A stretch of DNA of 64,000 nt, from contig NZ_CP032695.1 in the NCBI RefSeq assembly GCF_003627755.1, positions 2,046,001 to 2,110,000 on the forward strand. The letters are read 5' to 3'. The position numbers were made by a program, and so were the translations under genes. Below, piece by piece: positions 9,790 through 18,940 of this stretch. Under the pieces are notes generated by a model. That model saw only the letters and a program-made list of their open reading frames with translations. It searched no databases and was not told where the DNA came from. Source of the stretch: Rhizobium jaguaris. GTDB lineage: Bacteria; Pseudomonadota; Alphaproteobacteria; Rhizobiales; Rhizobiaceae. Position 1 is the first letter of the stretch. Each line of letters opens with the position of its first letter.

Positions 9790-10594
9790 AATTTTTCCTG
9801 CCAGGCCGTCAGAACCTTGTCCGCGGCCATAACGATACGGTCCATGATGAGACCGAGCACACCGATGGCGATCAGGCTCACGAAGATGGTCGGAAGATCG
9901 TAGTAGAGTTGAGCCTGCTGCATCCGGAATCCGAGTCCCGATTGGGCGGCGATCAGCTCTGCGGCAACAACGGTTGCCCATGAAGAACCAAGCCCGATGC
10001 GGACGCCAACCATGATGTAAGGCGTGGATGCGGGAATGATGACGCGCCGGAAGATGGTGAAGTCTCCTGCTCCCAGGACGCGCGCCGCGTTGACGAGCGT
10101 TTTGTCGACGCTGATCACCCCTGATAGGTCGCGACCACGCTCGACAGGAACGCCGCCAGGAAAATCACGAAAATCTTCGGCGTTTCCTCGATGCCCATCG
10201 TGACGATGGCAAGCGGAATAATAGCGAGCGGCGGAATGGTCCGGAAGAACTGCACGTAGGGCTCGATGATGGCGCGCGCAACACGATACCAGCCCATCAA
10301 AAAGCCAACAGGAACGGCGACGACCACGCCAAGTGCAAAGCCCGCCAGAACGCGACCGACGCTCGCCAGCGCATCCGAAAGCAACTGTCCGTTCTCAGCC
10401 TGAGCAACAGCCTGGGAGGCCACCGTAATCGGTCCGGGCAGCCCGACGACGCCCTGCGATGTCACGGAGCCCCACAGCAGGATGCCGGCAACGACCGCAA
10501 GCACATTGACGGCGAACATGCCGACGGGACGGGACAGAAACGGTCTGATCGGGCGGTCCTTGCCGGTTGAAGTATCGGTCGTCGTTACGCTCAT
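9786..10594 (-). pseudogene. ABC transporter permease, SsuC/TauC type, split by a frameshift at a GGGG run
   Basis: Two frames together make one binding-protein-dependent permease. The first (10594 to 10115) covers the N-terminal half with its membrane helices and ends ..[13 protein letters not shown]. The second (10118 to 9786, GTG) starts [16 protein letters not shown] and carries the family's cytoplasmic loop ([18 protein letters not shown]) and the remaining helices. The junction on the coding strand is CAGGGGTGATC; one more G would read CAG GGG GTG ATC and restore one protein of about 270 residues. The stop and the GTG overlap (GTGA), so coupled translation of two halves is conceivable, but a homopolymer sequencing error or a real single-base deletion is likelier. 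The start overlaps the stop of the preceding gene (ATGA). Confidence 0.85.
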
Positions 10595-11604
10595 CCATCA
10601 ATCCTCTCGACTGCGCCGGCAAAACTGCCGTCGCCTCGCTTGTTCCGGACGACACAGCGAAATCCGACATGAGTCGTCGCGCTGTCGATCATTTCCGGAT
10701 GGCGCGCTGCCGGTCTGTAGCGCCGGCAATAGGTCGGTGCGCAGAGGTGGGATCCACCTTTCAGCACCTTTCGCGGAATGCGTATTGCCGCCTGTTGCGG
10801 GTCGAAACTCTGCGCAGCCTCCCTGACCTGTGGATTGACCGAAACGCAGCAAGCTTTCTCCGCGTCGCCGGGGTGCCGGTCCGTCCAATAGTCGTCCGTC
10901 CATTCCCAAACATTTCCGACCATATCAAAGAGGCCGAAGGTATTCGCGGGATAGGAACAGACAGCCGATGTGCCGAAATCTCCTTTGCCGGCCGAAGGCT
11001 GCATGGGGAACGCGCCGTTCCAGACATTCGCCATCTTTCGTCCGTCGGGCTCGAATTCGTTGCCCCAGCCATAATCGGCGCCATCGAGCCCGCCGCGCGC
11101 GGCAAATTCCCACTCGGCCTCCGTCGGCAGCGACTTGCCCGCCCATTGCGCATAGGCGTCGGCATCGACATGGGCGACATGAACGACGGGATGGTCCATC
11201 AGGTCTTCGGAGAGATCGGATATGCCGTCGGGCCGACGCCAGTATGCGCCCGGAACATAGTGCCACCAGTCGCCCCAGAACCGCATATCCTCGGGGCGCT
11301 TCGGTGCCCGGAAAACGAGAGAGCCCGGCTGGAGCATTGCCGGGTCCGCACCGGGATAAAGCGCCGGGTCCGGCGGAAGTTCGGCGACCGTGACATAGCC
11401 GGTCTCCGCCACGAAGCGCGCAAACTGACGGTTGGTCACCGGCGCAGGATCGATCCAGAAGCCATCGACACGAACGCGGTGAACAGGGCCTTCTTCCGGA
11501 TAGAAGTTCTCGGAGCCCATCCGAAAACTGCCGCCTTCTATCCAAACCATGGTGTCGGGCGAACCCGGTATGGTCGGCTGATGTGAAACGCTCGCCGATA
11601 TCAC
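10591..11604 (-). CDS. Formylglycine-generating enzyme (sulfatase-activating)
   Basis: Oxygen-dependent enzyme that converts the active-site Cys of a sulfatase to C-alpha-formylglycine. The 337-residue protein shows the FGE-sulfatase fold pattern: [43 protein letters not shown] and a C-terminal GFRC. The two catalytic cysteines of true FGEs are present in [11 protein letters not shown] (C288 and C293, five apart), which separates it from catalytically dead family members. The GTG at 11604 overlaps the sulfatase TGA (GTGA), with a GGTAGG stretch just upstream. Lying directly after the sulfatase gene, whose CVPSR motif is its expected substrate, it probably matures both sulfatases of this locus. 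Confidence 0.92.
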   Translation of the reverse strand: MISASVSHQPTIPGSPDTMVWIEGGSFRMGSENFYPEEGPVHRVRVDGFWIDPAPVTNRQFARFVAETGYVTVAELPPDPALYPGADPAMLQPGSLVFRAPKRPEDMRFWGDWWHYVPGAYWRRPDGISDLSEDLMDHPVVHVAHVDADAYAQWAGKSLPTEAEWEFAARGGLDGADYGWGNEFEPDGRKMANVWNGAFPMQPSAGKGDFGTSAVCSYPANTFGLFDMVGNVWEWTDDYWTDRHPGDAEKACCVSVNPQVREAAQSFDPQQAAIRIPRKVLKGGSHLCAPTYCRRYRPAARHPEMIDSATTHVGFRCVVRNKRGDGSFAGAVERIDG

Positions 11605-13034
11605 CGCGCACCTACCATCACATCCCGCGTCCGGAAATTCGATTCGATCAGCCAATCGCGCAGCACATCCAGCAACTCCTGCCGCTTGCCGGCGTGCGCG
11701 GGATCGCCCCAAAGATTGTGAATCTCTTTCGGGTCGTTCTCGAGGTCGAATAGCTGACCTTCCTCCGATCCCTTGAAATGCACGAGCTTCCAGCGGTCGC
11801 TGCGAACGCCGGTGATAAAATCAGTGCCGGTAAGCGTGACGTCGCCGGCCTGCTCACAGAAGACATGCGTCCGCGGCGTCCAGTCTCCTCCTTCAAGCGC
11901 CGGCCTGAGGCTGCGTGCCTCGAAGGATTGCGGCGGCTGGATGCCTGCATATTCAAGGATCGTCGGACCGAGATCGAAAAGTTGACAAAGGCCGTTGACT
12001 TCGCGGCCACCCTGGAACCGGCCGGCTGTCGACCAGATGATGGTCGGGACGCGCGTTACGACTTCGTACATCGACCATTTCTGGATAAGGCCATGCTCGC
12101 CGAGGCATTCGCCGTGATCGGATGTGAAGATGACGATCGCATCGTCGAGATAGCCACGTTCCCGCAAGGCTTCCAGCAATTCGCCGATCTTGTCATCGAT
12201 GAGCGTCACATTGCCGAGATAATGCGACCAAAGACGCTGCATCTGTTCCGCAGTCGGATCGAGGCTCCAGACGACGGAATCGTGATCCACTTCGACGTCG
12301 TGGATGCGCTTTTCCTTGAGGGCCGTTGGCAGCGACTCCAGCTCCTCTTTTGACGGTTTCGGCAAGGGAAGGTCGTCGCGTTTCAGATAGGCTTCGGAGT
12401 AGCGCGCAGGCGGATCATAAGGCGGATGCGGGCCGGGCAAACCGACCTGCAGGAAAAGCGGCTCCGTCGGCGGATAGGTATTGACCCACCACTTCGCCAT
12501 ATTGGCAACGAAGGCGTCCGAATGCAGCTCCTCCGGCAACTCCCAATCGAAGGCGCCAAGCCGTTCCCTGTAGTCGTCGCGCTTGCGGTAGAGTTCGCGC
12601 TGCTGCTTGACCAGTCCGTGTGCCGCGAGCGCCTTGTCCCACTCGTCAAAATACCAACGCCCTTCCATGAAGCGGTCCTTGTTTTCGACGACGTAACGCT
12701 CATGGAAGCCGGAATCGGAATTGTAGGGGATGGTGTGCATCTTGCCGACATTCACACAGCGATAGCCGGCGTCGCGCAGTTGCTCGACCCAAGTGCGTTG
12801 CCATGCCTGCCCGTTGCTGAGAACGCCGGTCGTGTGCGGATAATATCCGGTAAAGAGGCTAGCGCGTGATGGAACGCAGCTTGGAGCCGTGATGTGGCAG
12901 TCCGTGAACGTGACGCCATTTTTGGCGAGCGCGTCCAGATTGGGCGTCGATGCATAGGGAAAACCGAGCGCAGCGATGGAATCATAACGCTGCTGATCGG
13001 TCATGATCAGGATGATGTTCGGCTTGTCAGCCAT
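11601..13034 (-). CDS. Sulfatase (formylglycine-dependent, type I)
   Basis: Hydrolyses a sulfate ester. The 477-residue protein starts MADKPNIILIMTDQQRYDS, supplying the metal-binding Asp of the family, and has the modification motif SCVPSRASLFTG with Cys53 as the residue to be converted to formylglycine. Later metal/sulfate-site segments include IVIFTSDHGECLGEHG. No signal peptide is seen, so the enzyme is probably cytoplasmic and acts after import by the co-transcribed ABC transporter. ATG 13034 is chosen on family alignment; a GTG two codons upstream lies nearer to an AGGAG. First gene of the five-gene operon. The substrate is unknown, with choline sulfate, aryl sulfates or sulfated sugars as candidates. 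Confidence 0.92.
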   Translation of the reverse strand: MADKPNIILIMTDQQRYDSIAALGFPYASTPNLDALAKNGVTFTDCHITAPSCVPSRASLFTGYYPHTTGVLSNGQAWQRTWVEQLRDAGYRCVNVGKMHTIPYNSDSGFHERYVVENKDRFMEGRWYFDEWDKALAAHGLVKQQRELYRKRDDYRERLGAFDWELPEELHSDAFVANMAKWWVNTYPPTEPLFLQVGLPGPHPPYDPPARYSEAYLKRDDLPLPKPSKEELESLPTALKEKRIHDVEVDHDSVVWSLDPTAEQMQRLWSHYLGNVTLIDDKIGELLEALRERGYLDDAIVIFTSDHGECLGEHGLIQKWSMYEVVTRVPTIIWSTAGRFQGGREVNGLCQLFDLGPTILEYAGIQPPQSFEARSLRPALEGGDWTPRTHVFCEQAGDVTLTGTDFITGVRSDRWKLVHFKGSEEGQLFDLENDPKEIHNLWGDPAHAGKRQELLDVLRDWLIESNFRTRDVMVGAR

Positions 13035-13163
13035 CAGCACACACGCTCCTAGATTGCTGTATCCGGGACGCCCGCGCCGTGATGTCTTGACCAACTCCCC
13101 AGCAGTCACACCTGGCTTGATTAAGCATCCGCTCTTGTCTCCTCATAGAAACGATGGCATAAA

Positions 13164-13175
13164 GTTATCGCTAAC
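13164..13175. promoter_or_regulatory. Candidate LacI-family operator in the divergent sulfatase promoter region
   Basis: GTTATCGCTAAC is an interrupted palindrome (GTTA..TAAC) with the central CG typical of LacI-family operators. It lies 44 bases before the lacI-type gene and 130 bases before the leftward sulfatase operon, so one site could control both directions. Recognition by eye only. Confidence 0.5.
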
Positions 13176-13219
13176 GCAACGTTCACTTTCCGACTTTTTG
13201 CGAGAGGTTCTCCGCCCCG

Positions 13220-14251
13220 ATGAATGCCGATACGGATGAAAACGAGAGCAGAGCCGCACCCACGCTTGCATCGATTGCAGGCAGAGTCGGCGTTTCGGTC
13301 AATACGGTATCGCGGGCATTGAGAGCGCCGCATACCGTGCGGACGGAGCTGCGGCGGCAGATCAACAAGGCGATGGAAGAGCTCAACTATGTTCCCAATC
13401 GCTTGGCGGGAGGGCTGGCCGGAACCCGCTCCGATATCGTCGGCGTGGTGGTGACGTCGCTTTATTATTCCGAATTTGCGTCGATCATCGACACGCTTCA
13501 GTCCGCCCTCCTCGAAAGCGGCTTGCAGGTGATGCTCGCCAATACACGCTACGATCCCGAGCAGGAAACCCGGCTTGTCCGCTCGATTTTGAGCTGGCGG
13601 CCCGCCGCCGTCGCGATCATCGGCGTCGACCATCCGCCCAAGGTCGGTGAGCTTCTTCGCGCCTCCGGCATGCCGGTCATCGAGATGTGGGATATCGGTG
13701 GCGACATTATCGATTCCGCCGTCGGTATCGATCACGAGGCGGTTGGTGCGGCGCAGGCATCACATCTGATGGAACGCGGCTACCGCAAGCTCGCCTTTGT
13801 CGGAAGTGTCCGCGAAAACGATACGCGAGCGCAAAAGCGTGCCCGCGGTGTGGCGCGGCGTATCGCCGAAGCTGGGCTCCGCTCCGTCGTTAAGTCCACC
13901 AGCCAGGAGGGCGGAAATCCGGACCTGGGCGAAAGGCTTGCAAACGACTTGCTGGATGCCGATCCCGAAATCGATGGCATCATCTGCAACAGCGATGTCG
14001 TTGCTTTCGGCGTCCTGCGCGCCCTGAGGAAGCGCGGGAAGAAGGTTCCCGACGATATCGGCGTCATCGCTTTCGGCGATAGCGAAGCGTCCAATTGCAT
14101 GTTTCCGACCCTTTCGACCGTACGGCCGAACCGCCAGCGGATCGGTCAGCTCACTGCCGACGCCATCCTCTCGCGGATCAACGGCGGCGATCCCCGAACT
14201 ATTGCGGTCGAATGGGAACTCGTGGGGCGGGAAAGCACCGGCAAAATTTAA
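13220..14251 (+). CDS. LacI-family transcriptional regulator
   Basis: The 343-residue protein has the LacI helix-turn-helix near its N-terminus (TLASIAGRVGVSVNTVSRAL, about residues 15-34), the hinge segment NRLAGGLAGTRSDIVGVVV, and a periplasmic-binding-protein-like effector domain ending with GDPRTIAVEWELVGRES. The second sulfatase starts 37 bases after its stop codon, and it is divergent from the five-gene sulfatase/importer operon. It is probably the local repressor responding to the imported compound. Control by a LacI-type rather than a CysB-type protein suggests the compound is used as a carbon source, not only as sulfur; this is inference. Confidence 0.93.
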   Translation: MNADTDENESRAAPTLASIAGRVGVSVNTVSRALRAPHTVRTELRRQINKAMEELNYVPNRLAGGLAGTRSDIVGVVVTSLYYSEFASIIDTLQSALLESGLQVMLANTRYDPEQETRLVRSILSWRPAAVAIIGVDHPPKVGELLRASGMPVIEMWDIGGDIIDSAVGIDHEAVGAAQASHLMERGYRKLAFVGSVRENDTRAQKRARGVARRIAEAGLRSVVKSTSQEGGNPDLGERLANDLLDADPEIDGIICNSDVVAFGVLRALRKRGKKVPDDIGVIAFGDSEASNCMFPTLSTVRPNRQRIGQLTADAILSRINGGDPRTIAVEWELVGRESTGKI

Positions 14252-14288
14252 AAGAAGGGCTCGCAAGGTCCGATACACGGAGAACGAA

Positions 14289-15776
14289 GTGCCAGACGGA
14301 AAAAAAGCCCCCAATATCGTTTTTATCATAACCGACCAGCAGCGTTTCGACACGATCGCGGCGGCGGGATTTGATTATATGGACACGCCCAATCTCGACC
14401 GGTTGGTGCGCGAGGGCGTCTGCTTCAGCCATATGTTCGTGACCTCGCCCTCCTGTGCCCCGTCGCGGGCCAGCCTCTTCACCGGCCTCTATCCTCATAC
14501 CAACGGTGTTTTCCGCAACGATGAGCGGTGGACGCATACCTGGGTGCAGCAGCTTGCGGAGGCCGGTTATCGCTGTGTGAACGTCGGCAAGATGCATACC
14601 TCACCCTTCGAGGATTCCTTCGGTTTTCACGAACGCCATGTTGTCGAGAACAAGGATCGCGCCACCGAGCGCCTGCCTTTCTATCTCGACAATTGGGACA
14701 AGGCCTTCTGGGCAAGGGGCTACGAGAAACCAAGTCGCGTCACCTACCGGCGGCGGGAGGATTACCATGAAAGGCTCGGCGCTTTCGTCTGGGAGCTGCC
14801 GGAGGACCTGCACTCCGACAATTTCGTTCCGGAATTTGCGGCCATGTGGCTTGACCGATATCGCGGCGAGGAGCCCTTCCTGCTGCAGATCGGCATTCCC
14901 GGTCCGCATCCGCCTTATGACCCAACCCAGGCCTATATCGACAAATACAGGGATCGCGAGTTGCCGGAAGCCATTCGCGACCAGGTAGCAATGGACCGCC
15001 AGCCATCCGCGTTGAAAAAGCTCCGAGAACAGCACATCGCCGTCGACCATGACGCCGTCGTGCACCTGGCCGATCCGACGCCGGAGCAACTGCGCCGGCA
15101 GCGCGAGCACTATTTCGCGAATGTTTCCATGATCGATACGCAAATCGGCAAGTTGATCGAGGCGCTGGACCGGCGCGGCGTGCTGGAAGATACCGTCATC
15201 ATCTTCACCTCCGATCATGGCGATTGCCTCAACGATCACGGACACAGCCAGAAGTGGACGATGTACGAGCCAAGCGTCCGCGTTCCCGCCATCGTCTGGT
15301 CGCCGGGCCGTGTGCAGTCCGGGCGCGTCGTCGACGATCTCGCATCGCTGTTCGATTTCGGGCCGACAATCCTGGAACTAGCGGGAATGCAAAAACCCAA
15401 ATGGATGGAAGCCCGCTCGCTGCTTCCCTACTTGACGGGCGAGCAGACGGAAGGTCGGGAGTTCGTCTTCGCCGAACATGCGGGTGACCGCATCCTGAGC
15501 GGCACCGAGTTCATGACGATGATCCGCGACAAACGCTGGAAACTCATCCACTTTGTCGAGAGCGACGAAGGCCAGCTTTTCGATCTTGTCGCCGATCCGC
15601 AAGAGATCGACGACCTATGGGACAAGCCCGAACATCAGGATACGAAACGTTTGCTGATCAACGAAATTCTCAAATGGCGCATTCGCAGCGATCTCAAGAC
15701 ACAGGGCTGGACGGAAGCAATCGTCCAAGCAGGTGCCGGCCACAGCCCGATCAAGAAGACACCCGAAGCCCGCTGA
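14289..15776 (+). CDS. Second sulfatase (formylglycine-dependent, type I)
   Basis: The 495-residue protein is a clear relative of the sulfatase at 11601-13034 (shared TDQQR, YRCVNVGKMHT, HERHVVENKDR and IIFTSDHGDCLNDHG-type segments) but is not a recent copy. Cys56 in SCAPSRASLFTG is the formylglycine site. The GTG at 14289 follows GGAG by six to seven bases and matches the family start (PNIVFIITDQQR); earlier in-frame starts would lie inside the lacI-type gene. No signal peptide is visible. It probably works with the divergent operon on a related ester or on a second sulfate of the same compound, matured by the neighbouring FGE. Confidence 0.92.
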   Translation: MPDGKKAPNIVFIITDQQRFDTIAAAGFDYMDTPNLDRLVREGVCFSHMFVTSPSCAPSRASLFTGLYPHTNGVFRNDERWTHTWVQQLAEAGYRCVNVGKMHTSPFEDSFGFHERHVVENKDRATERLPFYLDNWDKAFWARGYEKPSRVTYRRREDYHERLGAFVWELPEDLHSDNFVPEFAAMWLDRYRGEEPFLLQIGIPGPHPPYDPTQAYIDKYRDRELPEAIRDQVAMDRQPSALKKLREQHIAVDHDAVVHLADPTPEQLRRQREHYFANVSMIDTQIGKLIEALDRRGVLEDTVIIFTSDHGDCLNDHGHSQKWTMYEPSVRVPAIVWSPGRVQSGRVVDDLASLFDFGPTILELAGMQKPKWMEARSLLPYLTGEQTEGREFVFAEHAGDRILSGTEFMTMIRDKRWKLIHFVESDEGQLFDLVADPQEIDDLWDKPEHQDTKRLLINEILKWRIRSDLKTQGWTEAIVQAGAGHSPIKKTPEAR

Positions 15777-15803
15777 AGCCCAAGGCAATCGGCCGGTGAG
15801 GAA

Positions 15804-15834
15804 GGAACGCGGCTCAGATCTGAGCCGGCGTTCC
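15804..15834. terminator. Strong hairpin between convergent sulfatase and peroxiredoxin genes
   Basis: GGAACGC pairs with GCGTTCC around an inner perfect palindrome, GGCTCAGATCTGAGCC. It lies between two genes that end towards each other, so it can serve both. No clear U-tract follows. Confidence 0.6.
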
Positions 15835-15848
15835 CGGACGTGGCCTGC

Positions 15849-16508
15849 TTAGGCCGACGGCTGCTTTGTCTTGCGGAGATAGGGCAGGATAGTGTCGAAC
15901 GAGCCGAAACGCGTGATGGCGTCCTCGTTGGATACCGCGGCCGTGATGATGACATCCTCGCCCTGCTGCCAGTTCGCCGGCGTGGCAACCTGATGCTTCG
16001 CCGTCAATTGAATGGAGTCGATGGCGCGCAGGATTTCATTGAAGTTGCGGCCCGTCGTCATTGGATAGGTGAGGATCAGCTTGATCTTCTTGTCGGGGCC
16101 GATGACGAAAACCGAGCGCACGGTCGCGTTGTCGGCAGGCGTGCGGCCTTCCGAGCTTTCACCGGCGCCGGCCGGCAGCATGTCATAGAGCTTGGCGACG
16201 TTGAGGTCCTTGTCGCCGATCAGCGGATATTCGACCTCGAAGCCGGTCGCCGTCTTGATGTCGCTCTTCCACTTGCTGTGGCTTTCGACCGGATCGACGG
16301 AAATACCGATGATCTTGACGCCACGCTTGGCGAATTCCTGTTCAAGACCCGCCATTGCCCCGAGCTCGGTGGTGCAGACCGGCGTGAAATTCTTGGGATG
16401 CGAAAACAGCACGGCCCAGCCGTTGCCGATCCAGTCGTGAAATTGAATCTGTCCGCGGGTCGTGTCGGCGGTAAAATCGGGTGCTACATCGTTGATACGC
16501 AGGCTCAT
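15849..16508 (-). CDS. 1-Cys peroxiredoxin (Prx6/AhpC-TSA family)
   Basis: Thiol peroxidase that reduces hydrogen and organic peroxides. The 219-residue protein shows the peroxidatic site FTPVCTTE with Cys45; I see no other cysteine, so it is of the 1-Cys type. The C-terminal extension (ATPANWQQGEDVIITAAVSNE) is typical of the Prx6 subfamily. The start follows GGAGG by seven bases. It is monocistronic and convergent with the second sulfatase. A TTTTCC-TAG-GGAAAA palindrome lies about 60 bases upstream. Confidence 0.93.
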   Translation of the reverse strand: MSLRINDVAPDFTADTTRGQIQFHDWIGNGWAVLFSHPKNFTPVCTTELGAMAGLEQEFAKRGVKIIGISVDPVESHSKWKSDIKTATGFEVEYPLIGDKDLNVAKLYDMLPAGAGESSEGRTPADNATVRSVFVIGPDKKIKLILTYPMTTGRNFNEILRAIDSIQLTAKHQVATPANWQQGEDVIITAAVSNEDAITRFGSFDTILPYLRKTKQPSA

Positions 16509-16886
16509 GGTGTGTCCTCCATCATCGGATCGTCGTCCTGGTCAAAATTATCTTGTCGCGTCCAGTTAGAGTTTTCCTAGGGAAAAATTGATTGGACGAT
16601 TTCAGCGAAAGAAGCCCTCTCTTAGATCCGAGTCAAGCGCAAAATTCGAGACTCAATGCCGCCTTGGAGGAGAAATATTGCTATAAAATCAATAAGCTGA
16701 ATATACGGCCTTGCCAGCACCTACTGCGTCAACGGTGCCATTTCGGGCGCCTTATTGTTGAAAAAGTCTACGTTCTTGCTCGTAAGTGTGCCCGCCACCA
16801 GATAGGATCGCCGCGGTGACAGAGCGGTTTACCGAAATTCAGCGCGAGCGGCGGAACAAGTTCCTTGCCTGCCGCTTCTTTTATTT
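16509..16886. other. Intergenic region between peroxiredoxin and L,D-transpeptidase genes
   Basis: 378 bases between divergent genes, expected to hold both promoters. A 75-codon frame at 16592-16819 has no good ribosome site or recognisable product and is not called. The only clear structure is the 15-base palindrome at 16572-16586. Confidence 0.6.
16572..16586. promoter_or_regulatory. Palindrome upstream of the peroxiredoxin gene
   Basis: TTTTCC-TAG-GGAAAA, perfect six-base arms around three bases, 64 bases upstream of the peroxiredoxin ATG. It could be an operator for a redox-responsive regulator; no specific regulator can be named. Confidence 0.4.
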
Positions 16887-17864
16887 ATGAATAATGCGTT
16901 CTGCCTCGTACCCATCTTTTCACTGACCTTGGCTGGCATGGCTGCCGCAGCGACGCTCACAGCGGAAGAGGTCAACAACGCTGCTATCACGTCGATATCG
17001 ACCGACCGACCGGCCAACTCCCGATCCAGATTTGATCCCGCGATCGCCCATCTTCAGGTACTTCTCGACCGCACCGGCTCGTCTCCCGGAGTAATCGACG
17101 GTCATAACGGCGAAAACCTCGGCAAGGCGATTGCCGGCTTCGAGATCATGCAACATCTTCCGGTCGACGGAAAGCTGGATCCGGACGTCATCGGCCGGCT
17201 CCCTGACGATGCCCCCGCCATTCAGCCGTATGTCATATCGGAAGACGACGGAAAGGATCTCGTCGACAGGATTCCGAAGGATTATGCCGAACAGGCAAAG
17301 ATGCACCACCTCGGCTATACGAGCATCGCCGAAAAGCTTGCCGAGCGTTTCCATATGGATATCAATCTCTTCAAGGCTCTCAATCCTGGTGCCTCCTTTG
17401 CTGCAGGAGAATCGGTTTCGGTGGCCATGCCCGGTGCCGCACGCTCCGGCCAGGTCAAAAGGATCGAGGCGCACAAGAAATCGGGACAGGTCATGGCCTT
17501 TGCGAAAGATGGTTCGTTACTGGCCGCATACCCGGCCACGATCGGCAGCGAGGAAACGCCCTCGCCGACCGGCACGCATAAGGTCAAAGGCGTCGCGCGG
17601 ATGCCGCCCTACACGTATAATCCGAAAATCAACTTCCAGCTGGGCAGCAATTGGAAGATACTGAAGCTGCCCAGCGGACCGAATAACCCCGTCGGCACTG
17701 TCTGGATCGATCTGACTGACCCCACCTATGGGATCCACGGAACACCCAACCCAGAACTGATCGGCAAGGCCGGTTCTCATGGATGTGTCCGGCTGACGAA
17801 CTGGGATGTCGAAGAGTTGGCCGGAATGGTCAAGCCCGGCGTGGTCGTCGAGTTTGTCGACTGA
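16887..17864 (+). CDS. L,D-transpeptidase (YkuD) with peptidoglycan-binding and LysM-like regions
   Basis: Periplasmic enzyme that makes 3-3 peptidoglycan crosslinks or attaches proteins to the wall. The 325-residue product has a signal peptide (ending MAAAATL), a putative PG_binding_1 segment (about residues 50-110), a LysM-like stretch (LGYTSIAEKLAERFHM, about 140-185), and a C-terminal YkuD domain with the catalytic HGTPNPELIGKAGSHGCVRL. The His, Ser-His-Gly-Cys and Arg are all intact. No convincing ribosome site precedes the ATG at 16887, which is the first possible start in the frame. Monocistronic. Confidence 0.92.
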   Translation: MNNAFCLVPIFSLTLAGMAAAATLTAEEVNNAAITSISTDRPANSRSRFDPAIAHLQVLLDRTGSSPGVIDGHNGENLGKAIAGFEIMQHLPVDGKLDPDVIGRLPDDAPAIQPYVISEDDGKDLVDRIPKDYAEQAKMHHLGYTSIAEKLAERFHMDINLFKALNPGASFAAGESVSVAMPGAARSGQVKRIEAHKKSGQVMAFAKDGSLLAAYPATIGSEETPSPTGTHKVKGVARMPPYTYNPKINFQLGSNWKILKLPSGPNNPVGTVWIDLTDPTYGIHGTPNPELIGKAGSHGCVRLTNWDVEELAGMVKPGVVVEFVD

Positions 17865-17947
17865 TCGTCGCTCGCGGCACAGATTACGGATTACGGATGA
17901 TAGTTTGGACCTGTTTCGGCGGCGGTAGCCACTTCCATGTGCTTTCG

Positions 17948-18940
17948 TCAAACGGGCGTCTGTGCTCCAGTTGGAGCAGCTCGAGCCACGCGTCTCGTTC
18001 GAGTTTCGCGGCCCGCCAGCGCAAGGACGAGGATTACAACGACCCCCTGCACCATATCCTGAGCGCCTGGAGGCAACCCAAGAATTTGCATGGTGGTCAC
18101 GATGAGAATGAGAAGCACTGACGCCAAGGCGGTACCAAGCGCCGTCGCCGAGCCACCAAAAATGAGCGTTCCGCCAAGCACGACGGCGGCAATCGACTGA
18201 AGCAAATAAGGCTGCCCCATCTCCAGAAAGGCCCCGCCAACATATGCGCCAAGCAGAAGGCCGGTAAACGATGCAAGAACCGACGAGATCAGAAACGTCG
18301 ACGTGACGATCCGGCCAACGCGTATGCCGGCAAGATGGGCGGCCGCGCGGCTTTGCCCGACAGCCGACAGCTTGCGGCCATAGGCGGTGTAGCGCAGGAC
18401 ATAAGCCGCCACGCCCGCGCAGATGACCGCGATCATCGTCATCACCGGAATTCCGGCGAGGCGGGCACTGGCAATGTATTTCAGTGTCGGACTGACGACG
18501 AAGCCCGGAATTGCCTTGTTGGCCAGCAATGTGGCTGTCGCCAAAACGTAGCCAGTTGCAAGGGTCGCAATGATTGCCGGAATCCGGAGCCTCACAACCA
18601 GGATCGCATTCGCCAATCCGATGGCCAGCCCAAGGACAGCAGCGACTGCCAGTCCCATGGCAAGGTTGTGATCGTCGCCACGGATCACGATAAGCGCAAG
18701 ATAGGCATTGAGCGTGATGACCGATGAGATCGACAGGTCGATGTTGCCCCTGCCAGTCGTCACGATGAACATCTGACCAAGACCGATCAATGTCAGAAAT
18801 GACGCAGACAACACGATTCCGGACAGATTGGAGATGCTGAACCGACCGGTGGCAGAGGAAAGAACGATCCACAGGATGACGACTGCCAAAACCGACCAAA
18901 CCCATCGGTTTTTCTGTGCAAAGGTGTTGAGCCGGTTCAT
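17948..18940 (-). CDS. Sugar ABC transporter permease, RbsC type
   Basis: The 330-residue inner-membrane protein has about eight to ten hydrophobic helices and the family segment GQMFIVTTGRGNIDLSISS (the usual motif is GGIDLSVG). It overlaps the end of the ATPase-permease gene by four bases (ATGA at 18940-18937), so it is translationally coupled. Together with the permease half fused to the ATPase it would make a heterodimeric membrane channel. Ligand unknown; the binding-protein type and the divergent SMP-30 gene suggest a pentose, aldonate or related sugar. Confidence 0.9.
   Translation of the reverse strand: MNRLNTFAQKNRWVWSVLAVVILWIVLSSATGRFSISNLSGIVLSASFLTLIGLGQMFIVTTGRGNIDLSISSVITLNAYLALIVIRGDDHNLAMGLAVAAVLGLAIGLANAILVVRLRIPAIIATLATGYVLATATLLANKAIPGFVVSPTLKYIASARLAGIPVMTMIAVICAGVAAYVLRYTAYGRKLSAVGQSRAAAHLAGIRVGRIVTSTFLISSVLASFTGLLLGAYVGGAFLEMGQPYLLQSIAAVVLGGTLIFGGSATALGTALASVLLILIVTTMQILGLPPGAQDMVQGVVVILVLALAGRETRTRRVARAAPTGAQTPV

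Noticed and set aside
10090..10130. Programmed -1/+1 frameshift in the permease
   Set aside because: There is no classical slippery heptamer or following pseudoknot visible; a homopolymer indel explains the data more simply. Kept as a remote alternative.
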